The position numbers and the translations under genes were made by a program. From JANQMX01 sp965247175 (GTDB lineage Bacteria; Pseudomonadota; Alphaproteobacteria; Kiloniellales; DSM-21159): a DNA stretch of 64,000 nt. Of this stretch, positions 51,106-60,549 are shown one piece after another (the first letter of the stretch is position 1; each line of letters begins with the position of its first letter). Below the pieces are notes generated by a model, which saw only the letters and a list, made by a program, of their open reading frames with translations, was not told the origin of the DNA and did not search any database. The stretch lies in contig OZ252006.1 in the NCBI GenBank assembly GCA_965247175.1, forward strand, positions 4,402,001 to 4,466,000. Reading direction: 5' to 3'.

Positions 51106-52452
51106 GTGGTTGAGCCGTCCCCGCCAAGCGAGTCCGAATTCCAGGCGTTTATGCAGGCCTGCGGGCCGTTCGAGCCCGCGCCCCGGATTGCCGTGGGCGT
51201 TTCCGGCGGAGCCGATAGCCTTGCCTTGACGCTCCTGCTGCACACCTGGGTCGAGAGCAGGGGCGGCGGGCTTACGGCGCTGACCGTCGATCACGACTTG
51301 CGTCCCGGCTCGGCGGAGGAAGCTGCCGAGACTGGTCGGATACTGGCGGCTCGCGGGCTGAGACACGTGGTGTTGCGTTGGCGCCATGACGGCCCCCAGC
51401 AGGGCATTCAGGCGGCTGCGCGAGCAGCGAGACTGCAACTGCTCTCCGAATGGTGCGAGCAAGAAGGAGTCCTCCACCTTGCGCTGGCGCACCACGCGGC
51501 AGACCAGGCGGAAACTCTGGTCCAGCGGCTTTGGTCGGGCAGCGGCCTGGCTGGTTTGGCCAGCATGGCACCCGTCCGCGAGCTGACTCACTGCCGCCTG
51601 CTGAGACCCTTGATCGCGATCTCTCCCGAACGGCTGCGCGCCACTCTGATGAAGGAGGGTGTGTCCTGGTTCGAGGACCCCAGCAATGACGACAGCCGCT
51701 TTGGACGGGTTCAAGCGCGTCAGTTCCTACGGGATCGCAAGAAGCCGGCGCGCAGCCGCGAAGCAGCGCTCGGTGCCGCGCAAGCGCTTGGCGTATTGCG
51801 TAGTCGACTGGAGGCTGGGTGCGCCGAGCTGGCGGCGGAGGCCTGCCGGCTGCATCCCTTGGGGCACGTCGAGCTTTTCGAGGCGCCAATGCTTGCTGCG
51901 CCGCCTCTTATTGCCGAGCATTTGTTGCGGGGGCTCTTTCAAGCCATTGGCGGAACCGCTTATCCGATGTCCGAGGACGAAGCCCAAGCAGCTCGCGCCT
52001 GGTTCGCCGACAAGCCGGCGCAAGAGCGCTTCGTGGCTGGTCGTTGTGTGATGCAGCGCCGCGAGGGCGGCCGATGGCTGCTCTGCCGCGAGCAGCGTGA
52101 CCTGCCGACACTCCTCTGCGAAGGACCTGGCCCTTGGCTTTGGGATGGCCGCTTCCTCTTGGTCCGCAGTGCGCGGCAAGACGCAGGGGACGCCGAAGAT
52201 GCGCCGTTCCGCGTGCGGCCGTTTCGCCCACAGAACTGGGGGGATTTGGTCTCGACGCATTCTTTGGCTGCACTGGCGCCAGTTCCGACGCAGGTGCTGG
52301 CGACTTTGCCGTCGTTGGATGATGAGGGCAGCAAGGGCCGTTTACCAAACATCTCGGGCGTCGAACTGCCACCGGCCCTTCTGCGCCAAGGGGTTGCAGC
52401 GCGCTTTCGACCGGCGCAAGCTGTGGTACAGGGGCCTTTTACGGTTGCTTAG
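51106..52452 (+). CDS. tilS: tRNA(Ile)-lysidine synthetase
   Basis: A 448-residue N-type ATP pyrophosphatase. The PP-loop SGGADS (33-38) is near the N-terminus, and DHDLRPGSAEEA and HHAADQAET follow in order. The C-terminal part is a divergent substrate domain. It modifies C34 of the AUA-reading tRNA-Ile to lysidine. GTG 51106 starts it (TAGGTCGG before); the longer frame is inside cpoB. It precedes ftsH, as in many bacteria. Confidence 0.93.
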   Translation: MVEPSPPSESEFQAFMQACGPFEPAPRIAVGVSGGADSLALTLLLHTWVESRGGGLTALTVDHDLRPGSAEEAAETGRILAARGLRHVVLRWRHDGPQQGIQAAARAARLQLLSEWCEQEGVLHLALAHHAADQAETLVQRLWSGSGLAGLASMAPVRELTHCRLLRPLIAISPERLRATLMKEGVSWFEDPSNDDSRFGRVQARQFLRDRKKPARSREAALGAAQALGVLRSRLEAGCAELAAEACRLHPLGHVELFEAPMLAAPPLIAEHLLRGLFQAIGGTAYPMSEDEAQAARAWFADKPAQERFVAGRCVMQRREGGRWLLCREQRDLPTLLCEGPGPWLWDGRFLLVRSARQDAGDAEDAPFRVRPFRPQNWGDLVSTHSLAALAPVPTQVLATLPSLDDEGSKGRLPNISGVELPPALLRQGVAARFRPAQAVVQGPFTVA

Positions 52453-52552
52453 CGAGGGGGGGCGACACTATCTAGTTTGGCAGGCTGCGCCCGAAAACTA
52501 CATTAATCTAACGACAGCGTAGGCCGACGAAGGCGACGGAAGGAAATTAGCC

Positions 52553-54481
52553 TTGAACATCAGCCGTAACATGATGCTCTGGATCGTCATCATCCTTTTG
52601 CTGGTGGCGCTCTTTAACTTGTTCCAGGGCTCAAACGTTCGTTCGGGGCGAGAAGAAGTTTCCTACTCGCAGTTCTCCGACTACGTGGAGCAGGGACAGG
52701 TCTCGAAGGTCGAGCTTCAAGGCGACAATGTCTTCATTCAGCTCAACGACGGCCGCCGGCTGAACACGGTCAAGCCCGAAGATCCGGGCCTGATCGAGCG
52801 GCTTCGCGATAGCAACGTCGAAATCGTCGTGCGCGAGGAAGAAACCGCCAATCCGCTGCTCAGCATCCTGATTTCCTGGTTCCCCATGCTGCTGCTGATC
52901 GGCGTGTGGATCTTCTTTATGCGTCAGATGCAGGGCGGCGGCAGCAAGGCGATGGGCTTCGGCAAGTCGAAAGCCAAACTGCTGACCGAGAAGCAGGGCC
53001 GGGTCACCTTCGACGATGTCGCCGGTATCGATGAGGCCAAGCAGGAGCTGCAGGAAATCGTCGAGTTCTTGCGCGACCCGCAGAAGTTCCAGCGCCTCGG
53101 CGGCAAGATCCCCAAGGGCGTGCTGCTGGTCGGCCCTCCAGGCACCGGTAAGACCCTGTTGGCGCGCTCGATCGCGGGCGAGGCCAACGTCCCCTTCTTC
53201 ACCATCTCCGGCTCCGACTTTGTCGAGATGTTCGTCGGCGTGGGCGCCAGCCGCGTGCGCGACATGTTCGAGCAGGGCAAGAAGAACGCCCCCTGTATCA
53301 TCTTCATCGACGAGATTGACGCTGTCGGCCGACATCGTGGCGCGGGCCTCGGCGGCGGCAACGACGAGCGCGAGCAGACCCTCAACCAGTTGCTGGTGGA
53401 GATGGACGGCTTCGAGGCCAACGAAGGCGTTATTCTAATCGCCGCGACCAACCGTCCCGACGTGCTCGACCCGGCTCTCTTGCGGCCTGGCCGCTTCGAC
53501 CGCCAGGTGGTGGTGCCGAACCCCGACATCTTGGGTCGTGAGAAGATCTTGCGTGTCCATATGCGCAAGGTCCCGCTTGCTCCGGATGTGGACGCACGCG
53601 TGATCGCGCGCGGCACGCCAGGGTTCTCCGGCGCCGATCTCGCCAACCTGGTCAACGAAGCGGCACTGATCGCCGCCCGTCTCAATAAGCGGGTGGTCAC
53701 CATGTCTGACTTCGAGGCGGCCAAGGATAAGGTGCTGATGGGTGCCGAACGCCGCTCCATGGTGATGAGCGAGGAAGAGAAGGAACTGACGGCTTATCAC
53801 GAGGCCGGTCACGCCATTGCTGCGCTGTTCGTCCCGGGCAACGACCCGCTGCACAAAGTTACCATCATCCCGCGCGGCCGCGCATTGGGCGTCACCATGA
53901 CCCTGCCGGAGCGCGATCAGCTGAGCTACAAGAAGTCCAAGCTCGAGGCGCTCCTGGTGATGATCTACGGCGGGCGCATCGCGGAGGAGCTGATTTACGG
54001 CCCTGAGCACGTGACCAACGGTGCCTCCGACGATATTCGCAAGGCGACGCAAATCGCCCGCTCCATGGTCACCGAGTTCGGCATGTCCGAAAAGCTCGGA
54101 CCGCTGCGCTACAGTGACAACCAGGAAGAGGTTTTCCTCGGCCATTCGGTGGCACGGCATCAAAACGTCTCAGAGGCGACGGCGAAGGTCATAGACGAGG
54201 AGATCCGTCGCTTCGTCGACGAGGCGGAGCGACGTTGTCGCGATGTGCTGAGCGAGCACGTCGACGACCTGCACGCCTTGGCTCGCGGGCTGCTGGAGTA
54301 TGAGACCCTGGACTCCAAAGAGGTGGAGGCGCTGCTGCGCGGCGAGACCATCGATCGCGGCAACGACACCGAGGACAAGCCCAGTGGCGGCAAACGCTCT
54401 TCGGTGCCGTCCAGCGGTACCTCAAAGGACAAGGATATTCCGGGCGGCCCGATCGGTCCCGAGCCTGAGCCGGCCGGCTGA
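52553..54481 (+). CDS. ftsH: ATP-dependent zinc metalloprotease FtsH
   Basis: A 642-residue membrane protease. Two helices flank a small periplasmic domain (about 8-24 and 104-123), then AAA+ with Walker A GPPGTGKT (194-201), the ISGSDFVEMFVGVGASRVRD segment (cut), sensor arginines, and the zinc motif HEAGH (His416, Glu417, His420). It degrades membrane and short-lived cytosolic proteins. The start is TTG 52553 with AAGGAAATTAG before it; it fits the family start MNISRNMML. GGGPIGPEPEPAG-type Pro/Glu tail ends it. Confidence 0.97.
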   Translation: MNISRNMMLWIVIILLLVALFNLFQGSNVRSGREEVSYSQFSDYVEQGQVSKVELQGDNVFIQLNDGRRLNTVKPEDPGLIERLRDSNVEIVVREEETANPLLSILISWFPMLLLIGVWIFFMRQMQGGGSKAMGFGKSKAKLLTEKQGRVTFDDVAGIDEAKQELQEIVEFLRDPQKFQRLGGKIPKGVLLVGPPGTGKTLLARSIAGEANVPFFTISGSDFVEMFVGVGASRVRDMFEQGKKNAPCIIFIDEIDAVGRHRGAGLGGGNDEREQTLNQLLVEMDGFEANEGVILIAATNRPDVLDPALLRPGRFDRQVVVPNPDILGREKILRVHMRKVPLAPDVDARVIARGTPGFSGADLANLVNEAALIAARLNKRVVTMSDFEAAKDKVLMGAERRSMVMSEEEKELTAYHEAGHAIAALFVPGNDPLHKVTIIPRGRALGVTMTLPERDQLSYKKSKLEALLVMIYGGRIAEELIYGPEHVTNGASDDIRKATQIARSMVTEFGMSEKLGPLRYSDNQEEVFLGHSVARHQNVSEATAKVIDEEIRRFVDEAERRCRDVLSEHVDDLHALARGLLEYETLDSKEVEALLRGETIDRGNDTEDKPSGGKRSSVPSSGTSKDKDIPGGPIGPEPEPAG

Positions 54482-54542
54482 GTCGGGAGGGGCAGGGCTC
54501 CTCCCTTCACTTTAGCCTTTTCATACTTGCTGGCCGTACGCC

Positions 54543-55619
54543 ATGCGGCACCATCCCTTCTACCTGATTCCTCGCGCGCTCTCCGCCTCTCCGCTGGAGG
54601 GCGCGCATGCTATCGGCAATCTGGCCTGGGCCAGCGCCTTCGAGCTTTGGGACGGCAGCGGCGCCCGTCGTGTCCTTCTGCCTGCCGTAGAGGTGCCATC
54701 AGATAAGCTGTACGCCCAATTGCCTGCTCAAGACGGCAGCGCTCGACGTACGTACGTCGACGATGTCCTTCAGCGCTTCTCGGCACCGCGGACGGCGGTG
54801 GCTGGACTTGATCTCGACCGGCCGCGCATCATGGGCGTGGTCAATGTCACCCCGGACAGCTTCTCGGATGGCGGCGACCGCTTCGACAGCGGACGGGCCG
54901 TGGCCGATGGCTTGGCCATGATCGAGGCTGGAGCAGACATCATCGATGTCGGAGGCGAGTCGACTCGGCCAGGTGCTGCGCCCGTTCCGGTGGATGAGGA
55001 ACTGCGGCGTGTTCTGCCGGTGGTCAAAGCGCTGGCGGAGCAGGGGGGCAGGGTTTCCATAGACAGCCGTCGGGCGCGCGTGATGGCCGAGGCGGCGTCC
55101 GCAGGCGCGGCACTGTTGAACGATGTCACCGCGCTTTCGGGCGACCCGGAGAGCCTATCGGTTGCTGCGCAGAGTGGCCTGCCTGTCGTGCTCATGCACA
55201 TGCAGGGTGAGCCGCAGTCCATGCAGGCCGCTCCGCTGTACGACCATGTCTCGCTGGATGTCTTCGACTACCTTGCGGAACGGATTGCCGCCTGCGAGGA
55301 AGCCGGCATCCCGCGCAACCGTTTGATCGTCGACCCCGGAATCGGCTTCGGCAAAACGCTGGAGCACAATCTGCAACTCCTCGCCGACTTGGCGCTGCTG
55401 CACGCTACAGGTTGCGCTGTTCTTCTCGGTGTCAGCCGTAAGTCCTTCATCGCCAAGATTGCAGGTCCCTGTGAGGCTAAGCAACGCCTGCCCGGTTCCC
55501 TCGCAGCGCTGCTCAACGGCATACGGCAAGGCGTACAAATTGTGCGCGTTCATGACGTCGCCGAAACACGTCAAGCTCTTGCTGTATGGTGTTGCATGGA
55601 TGTCTCAGTTTTGCCTTAG
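54543..55619 (+). CDS. folP: dihydropteroate synthase with N-terminal extension
   Basis: A 358-residue protein. The synthase barrel begins at about 95: GVVNVTPDSFSDGG (98-111), DVGGESTRPGA, DSRRARV, ALLNDVTAL, PVVLMHMQGEP, DPGIGFGKT, VSRKSFI. It makes dihydropteroate from pterin pyrophosphate and p-aminobenzoate in folate synthesis. About 90 residues precede the barrel; these are not needed for the usual enzyme (about 275 residues) and include an own small hydrophobic-core pattern. glmM follows 57 bases on. Confidence 0.92.
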   Translation: MRHHPFYLIPRALSASPLEGAHAIGNLAWASAFELWDGSGARRVLLPAVEVPSDKLYAQLPAQDGSARRTYVDDVLQRFSAPRTAVAGLDLDRPRIMGVVNVTPDSFSDGGDRFDSGRAVADGLAMIEAGADIIDVGGESTRPGAAPVPVDEELRRVLPVVKALAEQGGRVSIDSRRARVMAEAASAGAALLNDVTALSGDPESLSVAAQSGLPVVLMHMQGEPQSMQAAPLYDHVSLDVFDYLAERIAACEEAGIPRNRLIVDPGIGFGKTLEHNLQLLADLALLHATGCAVLLGVSRKSFIAKIAGPCEAKQRLPGSLAALLNGIRQGVQIVRVHDVAETRQALAVWCCMDVSVLP

Positions 55620-55676
55620 CTGTTGTTTACCTTTGCCCGTTACCGTCGTGGCGATCGAATTTGAGAGGGACTTCGG

Positions 55677-57026
55677 ATGGCTCGCAAGCTGTTCGGCACA
55701 GACGGCATCCGAGGCCGTGCTAACGAAGAGCCGATCACGGCGCACACCATGCTGCGCCTGGCCATGGCTGCCGGCGCACGCTTTACTCGGGGCGATCACC
55801 GTCACCGTGTGGTGATCGGTAAGGATACCCGTCTGTCGGGCTACATGCTCGAGCCGGCGATGACCGCAGGCTTCGTCTCCGTGGGCATGGATGTGGTGCT
55901 GGTCGGGCCGATGCCGACCCCGGCAATCGGTATGCTGACGCGTTCCATGCGAGCGGATCTGGGCGTCATGATCTCGGCCTCGCACAATCCCTACTACGAC
56001 AACGGCATCAAGATCTTCGGGCCGGATGGCTACAAGCTGTCCGACGACATCGAGTACTCCATTGAAGCGTTGATGGAGACCGGCCACGAGCTCGCAGCGG
56101 CCTCCAGCGCGCAGCTTGGCCGCGCCAGCCGCATGGATGATGCGACCGGCCGCTACATCGAATTCTGCAAGCAGACCTTCCCCAAGGCGCTCCGTCTTGA
56201 CGGCCTGACGATCGTCGTCGACTGCGCGCACGGTGCGGCCTATCGCGTGGCCCCGACGGTCTTGCGGGAGCTCGGCGCCGATGTGGTTGCTCTCGGCGTT
56301 GAGCCTGACGGCTTCAACATCAACGACAACGTCGGCGCCACGGCGACCGCCAAGCTGCGAGAGGCGGTGGTGGCCAACAAGGCTGACATCGGCATCGCGC
56401 TGGATGGTGATGCCGACCGGGTCATCCTGGTCGACGAGGGTGGCCACGTGATCGACGGCGACCAGCTTATGGCGTTGATCAGCAAGTCCTGGTCGGCGCA
56501 GGGTCGGGTCGCCAACGGCTGTCTCGTCTCGACGGTGATGTCGAACCTGGGCTTGGAGCGTTTCGTCAACGGCCTGGGCGTCGAGCTACACCGAACGCCT
56601 GTGGGCGACCGCTACGTTGTCGAGCATATGCGCAAGAACGGCTGCAATATCGGTGGAGAACAGTCCGGGCACATCATCCTGACTGACTTTGCTACCACCG
56701 GGGACGGTCTCATCGCCGCGCTGCAGGTCTTGGCGGTGATCGTCGAGATGGAGCGGCCGGCGAGTGAGGTCCTGCGCGTCTTTGAACCCTTGCCGCAGGT
56801 TCTGAAGAATGTCCGCTTCGGTCAGAGCGAGCCATTGGAACTGGCCAAGGTGCGGGACGCCATCAAGGCCGGCGAGATTCGCTTGGGCGAGCAGGGTCGT
56901 CTGGTCATTCGAAAGTCCGGTACTGAGCCCGTGATTCGGGTCATGGGTGAGGGCGATGACCGAGACTTGGTCGAAACGGTGGTCGAGGAGATCGTCGAGA
57001 CCATCGCCCAGGCCAGCGCTGCCTGA
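55677..57026 (+). CDS. glmM: phosphoglucosamine mutase
   Basis: A 449-residue alpha-D-phosphohexomutase. The phosphoserine is Ser102 in ISASHNPYYDNG, the Mg loop is DGDADRVI, the sugar loop is GGEQSGHI, and the phosphate loop RKSGTEPVIRVM ends it. It makes glucosamine-1-phosphate for peptidoglycan and LPS. It follows folP as in many proteobacteria. GAGAGGGACTTCGG precedes the ATG. Confidence 0.96.
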   Translation: MARKLFGTDGIRGRANEEPITAHTMLRLAMAAGARFTRGDHRHRVVIGKDTRLSGYMLEPAMTAGFVSVGMDVVLVGPMPTPAIGMLTRSMRADLGVMISASHNPYYDNGIKIFGPDGYKLSDDIEYSIEALMETGHELAAASSAQLGRASRMDDATGRYIEFCKQTFPKALRLDGLTIVVDCAHGAAYRVAPTVLRELGADVVALGVEPDGFNINDNVGATATAKLREAVVANKADIGIALDGDADRVILVDEGGHVIDGDQLMALISKSWSAQGRVANGCLVSTVMSNLGLERFVNGLGVELHRTPVGDRYVVEHMRKNGCNIGGEQSGHIILTDFATTGDGLIAALQVLAVIVEMERPASEVLRVFEPLPQVLKNVRFGQSEPLELAKVRDAIKAGEIRLGEQGRLVIRKSGTEPVIRVMGEGDDRDLVETVVEEIVETIAQASAA

Positions 57027-57045
57027 GTATCGAAGGCGCTTGGAT

Positions 57046-57828
57046 ATGACACACACGGTCCTCGTTATCGGTCAGGTTGATGTGCTGGGACAAAGCGCAG
57101 CACCGGCCTTCTACCGGGCCTTGGCGGCCGCCGGCTTAGACGCCACTCAGGTCGTGACCAGCATTGAGGCGTCAGGAAACCCCGTGGCGCCGGGTGACAT
57201 GGAGGTTCCGGCCGCTGTGATTGCTTGGCAGATCGAGGAAGCTCTCGCACACGGGTCGCCGCAAATGGTCTGCCTTGGAAAGCTGACCAGCGAGGAGCAG
57301 GTCGAGCTTGTGGCCAAGCATCTGGCGGGCTGCTTGAAGGAGGTGCCGCTTTTTTGCGCGCCGTCCTTCGTCGAGGACAGCAAGAGCCGGAACGTATCCT
57401 TGCGCTGCATCGCCCATTGGAAACGGCGTCTTGCCCACGAAGTGGACTATCTAGTGGTCGGGCCTGAAGACGCGGAGCTCTTGGCGGGGACCGAGGTCAA
57501 CGATACCGAGGCGCTTGTACCCACCGCTGCCGTGTTGACGACGTTGGGCTGCGATACGGTGCTTTTGGACGGGCGCTTCCCTGGCGAGCCAATGCGCATC
57601 CAGGTCTTGGCCGATGACGAAGGCTTGCATGTGAACGAGGCCGCCGTGATCGCCGAAAGTCGTCAGGATTATTCAACCGCAACCCTGGCCGCCAGTTTCG
57701 CCAGTGGGCTGCTGGGCGGATTTGACGCCGTTGCGGCTTTTGAGCGGGTGCAGGAAACACTGGTTGACCAGAGCGCCCTCAGCCGCGATCACTCTTGCGA
57801 TTCGAAGGTTCGCAGGCTGATCGGCTGA
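57046..57828 (+). CDS. degenerate ThiD-like paralogue
   Basis: A 260-residue ribokinase-fold protein encoded eight bases before thiD. It aligns with ThiD along its length: the opening strand VLVIGQVD.LGQSAAP stands where ThiD has VIAGSDSGGGAGIQ, and the C-terminal YSTATLAASFASGLLGG stands where ThiD has HGTGCALASAVATGLAQG. The substrate-binding opening and the anion-hole/catalytic GTGC are both lost (the Cys is gone). It is therefore unlikely to phosphorylate HMP. It is probably a regulatory or scaffold partner, or a kinase with other chemistry. ATG 57046 is preferred to longer starts in glmM. Confidence 0.68.
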   Translation: MTHTVLVIGQVDVLGQSAAPAFYRALAAAGLDATQVVTSIEASGNPVAPGDMEVPAAVIAWQIEEALAHGSPQMVCLGKLTSEEQVELVAKHLAGCLKEVPLFCAPSFVEDSKSRNVSLRCIAHWKRRLAHEVDYLVVGPEDAELLAGTEVNDTEALVPTAAVLTTLGCDTVLLDGRFPGEPMRIQVLADDEGLHVNEAAVIAESRQDYSTATLAASFASGLLGGFDAVAAFERVQETLVDQSALSRDHSCDSKVRRLIG

Positions 57829-57835
57829 CAACACT

Positions 57836-58645
57836 ATGCGTTCTCCCGTTTTGGTGATCGCCGGGTCCGACTCCGGCGGTGGCGCCGGTATTCAAGGTGA
57901 CCTCAAGACCATCACCGCCCTGGGCGGACATGCTGCGACAGCGATCACTGCGCTGACGGCACAGAACACGCGCGGGGTCGCCGGCATCCATGAGATCGAG
58001 CCGGCTTTCATCGCCCAGCAGATCGCCGTGGTCCTGGAGGATATCGGTGCAGCCGCGATCAAGACGGGCATGCTGCACAGCCCCGCCGTCATCGAAACGG
58101 TCTGCAGCAGCCTGGCACGCTTGGCGCCTGATACGACGCTGGTTGCCGACCCGGTGATGGTGGCGCAGAGCGGCGACAGCTTGCTGCAGGATGACGCCGT
58201 AGCAGCGCTTCAAGAGCACCTTCTGCCCATGGCGAGCGTGTTGACGCCGAATGTCCCCGAGGCCGAACGCCTGCTCGGCGGCCGCATTGACAGCGCAGAC
58301 GACTTAGAGGACGCCGCCCGACGCTTGCTGGCGCTGGGGCCGCGGTCGGTTCTTTTGAAGGGTGGTCATCTGCCGGGTGACAAAGTGCGCGACGTCCTGA
58401 TCACCGAGGGCGCGAGTGAGGTCTTCGAAAGCCCACGGGTGGCAACCAGCAACAATCATGGCACCGGCTGTGCGTTGGCATCGGCCGTCGCCACCGGCCT
58501 GGCGCAAGGGCGCGACCTCAAGAGCGCGGTGGAGCGGGCGCGCCGCTTCGTGTGGCAAGCCTTGGCCGCGTCTGAACCGTTGGGTTCCGGCAGTGGCCCG
58601 CTCAATCACGCCCATGCCATCCCGCCATACGGCGAGGCGGATTAG
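57836..58645 (+). CDS. thiD: hydroxymethylpyrimidine/phosphomethylpyrimidine kinase
   Basis: A 269-residue ThiD. AGSDSGGGAGIQGDLK (9-24) binds the pyrimidine, KTGML and DPVMVAQSG follow, and HGTGCALAS gives the anion hole with catalytic Cys. It phosphorylates HMP and HMP-P for thiamine. It is convergent with the MocR gene, nine bases apart. A ThiE-like protein is encoded at 33.7 kb; no thiC or thiG is in the window. Confidence 0.94.
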   Translation: MRSPVLVIAGSDSGGGAGIQGDLKTITALGGHAATAITALTAQNTRGVAGIHEIEPAFIAQQIAVVLEDIGAAAIKTGMLHSPAVIETVCSSLARLAPDTTLVADPVMVAQSGDSLLQDDAVAALQEHLLPMASVLTPNVPEAERLLGGRIDSADDLEDAARRLLALGPRSVLLKGGHLPGDKVRDVLITEGASEVFESPRVATSNNHGTGCALASAVATGLAQGRDLKSAVERARRFVWQALAASEPLGSGSGPLNHAHAIPPYGEAD

Positions 58646-58654
58646 GGTTTCTCG

Positions 58655-60070
58655 CTACATAAGCGGGAGCCCCGGCCCCACCTCCGGCCCAAGGGGTACG
58701 AGTGCGGCCAGCCGACCGAGCGCGCTTTGCAGGTCCTCACGCGTTGGCGCGGCGGCGAGGCAGACGCGCACGGCGTGAGGCACTTCCTCACGGCCAATGG
58801 CGAAGACCTCCGCGTCGGCCACACCGACGCCGGCGCGATAGGCCGCATGGACGAAGCTGCCGGAGCGCCAGGGGCTTGGCAGCTCGAGCCAAAGATGGAG
58901 CGGCGTGCCGCCGGTCGGTCGTTCGGCATCAGGAAAGTACCGGCGGGCCACCCCCTGACGGTATCGCGCCTCCTCCCGCATTGCCTTGGCGCTGCGCGCG
59001 GCAATCCCGCTTTCGATCAAACGCTGGCCGATGTCGTGAGCGAAGGAGTTGGCGCAGTGGGTTGTCGAACGCATGGCGAGGGTCAAGGCATCCAGCAGAC
59101 GTTCCGGCGCGCGCATATAGCCGACACGCAGGCTGGGCGCGACGCTCTTGGAGAGCGAACTGATGTAGATGCTGTGCTCCGGCGCCAGCTGCGCGAAGGG
59201 GCAGGGCGGCTCGTCGAGCAGGAAGGAATAGATGCCGTCTTCGATAATCATCACATCATGGCGCCGGCAGATCTCCGCAATCTCCCGCCTGCGTCCAATC
59301 GGCATGATGCGGTTGGTCGGGTTCTGCAGGGTGGGAATGCAGTAGAGCGCCTTGGCCTGTGTCGCGCGGCAGGCCGCGTCGAGCGCGTCCGGCAGCAAGC
59401 CCCATTCGTCCATGGCCACGCCGCGCAGCCGCAGCGATAGGCTTCGGGCAGCTGATTTGACGGCGAAGAACGTCAGCTCCTCGCAGAGCACGATGTCATC
59501 CGGCCGGGTCGTCGCAAGCAGCGCCATGAAGATGGCATGCTGGGCGCCGTTGGTCAGCACCATCTCTTGCCAGCGCGTATCGAGCCCCTCCGCCGTAAGA
59601 TGCCCGGCGATGGCTTGCCTTTGGTCGCGGCCTCCGATCAGGTCGAAGCGATACTGCAGACGTTGTCCGAGATTGCCTTCGCTGGTGACCTCTCGGATGG
59701 TCGCGCCTATCTCCGCGGCCATGGGCGGTTCTGGCGGCCAGTTTGACGAGAGGTCGATGAAGCCTTCGCGCGATACGAGTTCCAGATCGGAAGACCGCCG
59801 GCGCACCGTATCGAAGGGAGCATCCCGTCGGGACTGCTTGACGAAAGTGCCGCGGCCGACCTCGCCGACAACCAAGCCTTGCCGCTCTGCCTCCGTATAG
59901 GCACGGGTCACCGTGCCCACGGTCACGCCGAGCTGGTACGCCAGCTCCCGCTGCGGCGGCAATCGCTCGCCGGGGCCCAGGCGGCCTTCTGCGATATCGC
60001 GGCTCATGGCGCTGACGATGGCCTTGTAGATCGGTCGCTGCTCGGCCAGCTCCGGAAGCCAAATTGTCAT
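58655..60070 (-). CDS. MocR-type regulator: GntR helix-turn-helix fused to aminotransferase
   Basis: A 471-residue PLP-binding regulator. A GntR winged helix (about 10-75; GERLPPQRELAYQLGVTVGTVTRAY, cut here at GTVTRAY) is joined by a linker to a type I aminotransferase domain (about 105-465). The PLP Lys is in SSLSKSVAPSLRVGYM. Such proteins use PLP or an amine as signal rather than catalyse. It is divergent from the DUF1127 gene, which is the natural target. The A/T-rich gap has GATTGCAATC. Confidence 0.9.
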   Translation of the reverse strand: MTIWLPELAEQRPIYKAIVSAMSRDIAEGRLGPGERLPPQRELAYQLGVTVGTVTRAYTEAERQGLVVGEVGRGTFVKQSRRDAPFDTVRRRSSDLELVSREGFIDLSSNWPPEPPMAAEIGATIREVTSEGNLGQRLQYRFDLIGGRDQRQAIAGHLTAEGLDTRWQEMVLTNGAQHAIFMALLATTRPDDIVLCEELTFFAVKSAARSLSLRLRGVAMDEWGLLPDALDAACRATQAKALYCIPTLQNPTNRIMPIGRRREIAEICRRHDVMIIEDGIYSFLLDEPPCPFAQLAPEHSIYISSLSKSVAPSLRVGYMRAPERLLDALTLAMRSTTHCANSFAHDIGQRLIESGIAARSAKAMREEARYRQGVARRYFPDAERPTGGTPLHLWLELPSPWRSGSFVHAAYRAGVGVADAEVFAIGREEVPHAVRVCLAAAPTREDLQSALGRLAALVPLGPEVGPGLPLM

Positions 60071-60084
60071 CGTGGCAATGTTCC

Positions 60085-60094
60085 GATTGCAATC
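60085..60094. promoter_or_regulatory. palindrome in the MocR-DUF1127 gap
   Basis: GATTGCAATC is a 10-bp perfect palindrome in the 95-base divergent gap. ATTGCATCA, a partial repeat of it, follows at about 60119. It is a possible MocR or global-regulator site. The gap is AT-rich compared with the surroundings. Confidence 0.35.
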
Positions 60095-60165
60095 ATTTAG
60101 AGTCCGTACATAACTCGTATTGCATCAATTGTCATTATCAATCTGAATCAGAAGGAGGAATTGTC

Positions 60166-60402
60166 ATGGTGACAATAGCAAGACTCTACCCGGGACCGTC
60201 CGGGTTCCGGGACTATGTGCGGCGGATAGAGCGGCGGACTGCCGAGTTGCTCCGCGCAGCCTTGGAAGCTCTCTACCAATGGGACGGCGCCTATCGCGAA
60301 GCCCTGCATCTCAGGGAAATGGATGATGCGACCTTGGCCGATGTCGGCTTGACCCGTCAGCAAGTTAATCGCGCAGCGGACCGCATGCTATGGCGTGTCT
60401 GA
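60166..60402 (+). CDS. DUF1127 small basic protein
   Basis: A 78-residue protein. The C-terminal REMDDATLADVGLTRQQV (49-66) is the DUF1127/YjiS signature. The N-terminal half is Arg-rich and helical. Small DUF1127 proteins of alphaproteobacteria bind RNA and affect RNA turnover under stress. AAGGAGG lies eight bases before the ATG, a very strong site, so high expression is expected. A terminator follows. Confidence 0.85.
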   Translation: MVTIARLYPGPSGFRDYVRRIERRTAELLRAALEALYQWDGAYREALHLREMDDATLADVGLTRQQVNRAADRMLWRV

Positions 60403-60420
60403 TCTCAGCCGCACTCTTAG

Positions 60421-60463
60421 GGGCGAGACCCGGCTGCTTTCCAACTGCCGGTCTCGCCCTTTC
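60421..60463 (+). terminator. terminator of the DUF1127 gene
   Basis: GGGCGAGACCCGGC pairs with GCCGGTCTCGCCC (13 bp, one bulged C, loop of 12) and is followed by TTTCCATTT. It begins 18 bases after the stop codon. Confidence 0.75.
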
Positions 60464-60549
60464 CATTTCAGCATAGGTCATTATCACCCTGGGTTTCTCC
60501 GTCCGTCCCAGCTATGACGCCTGCCGACGCTACAAACGGAGAGTCAGGG

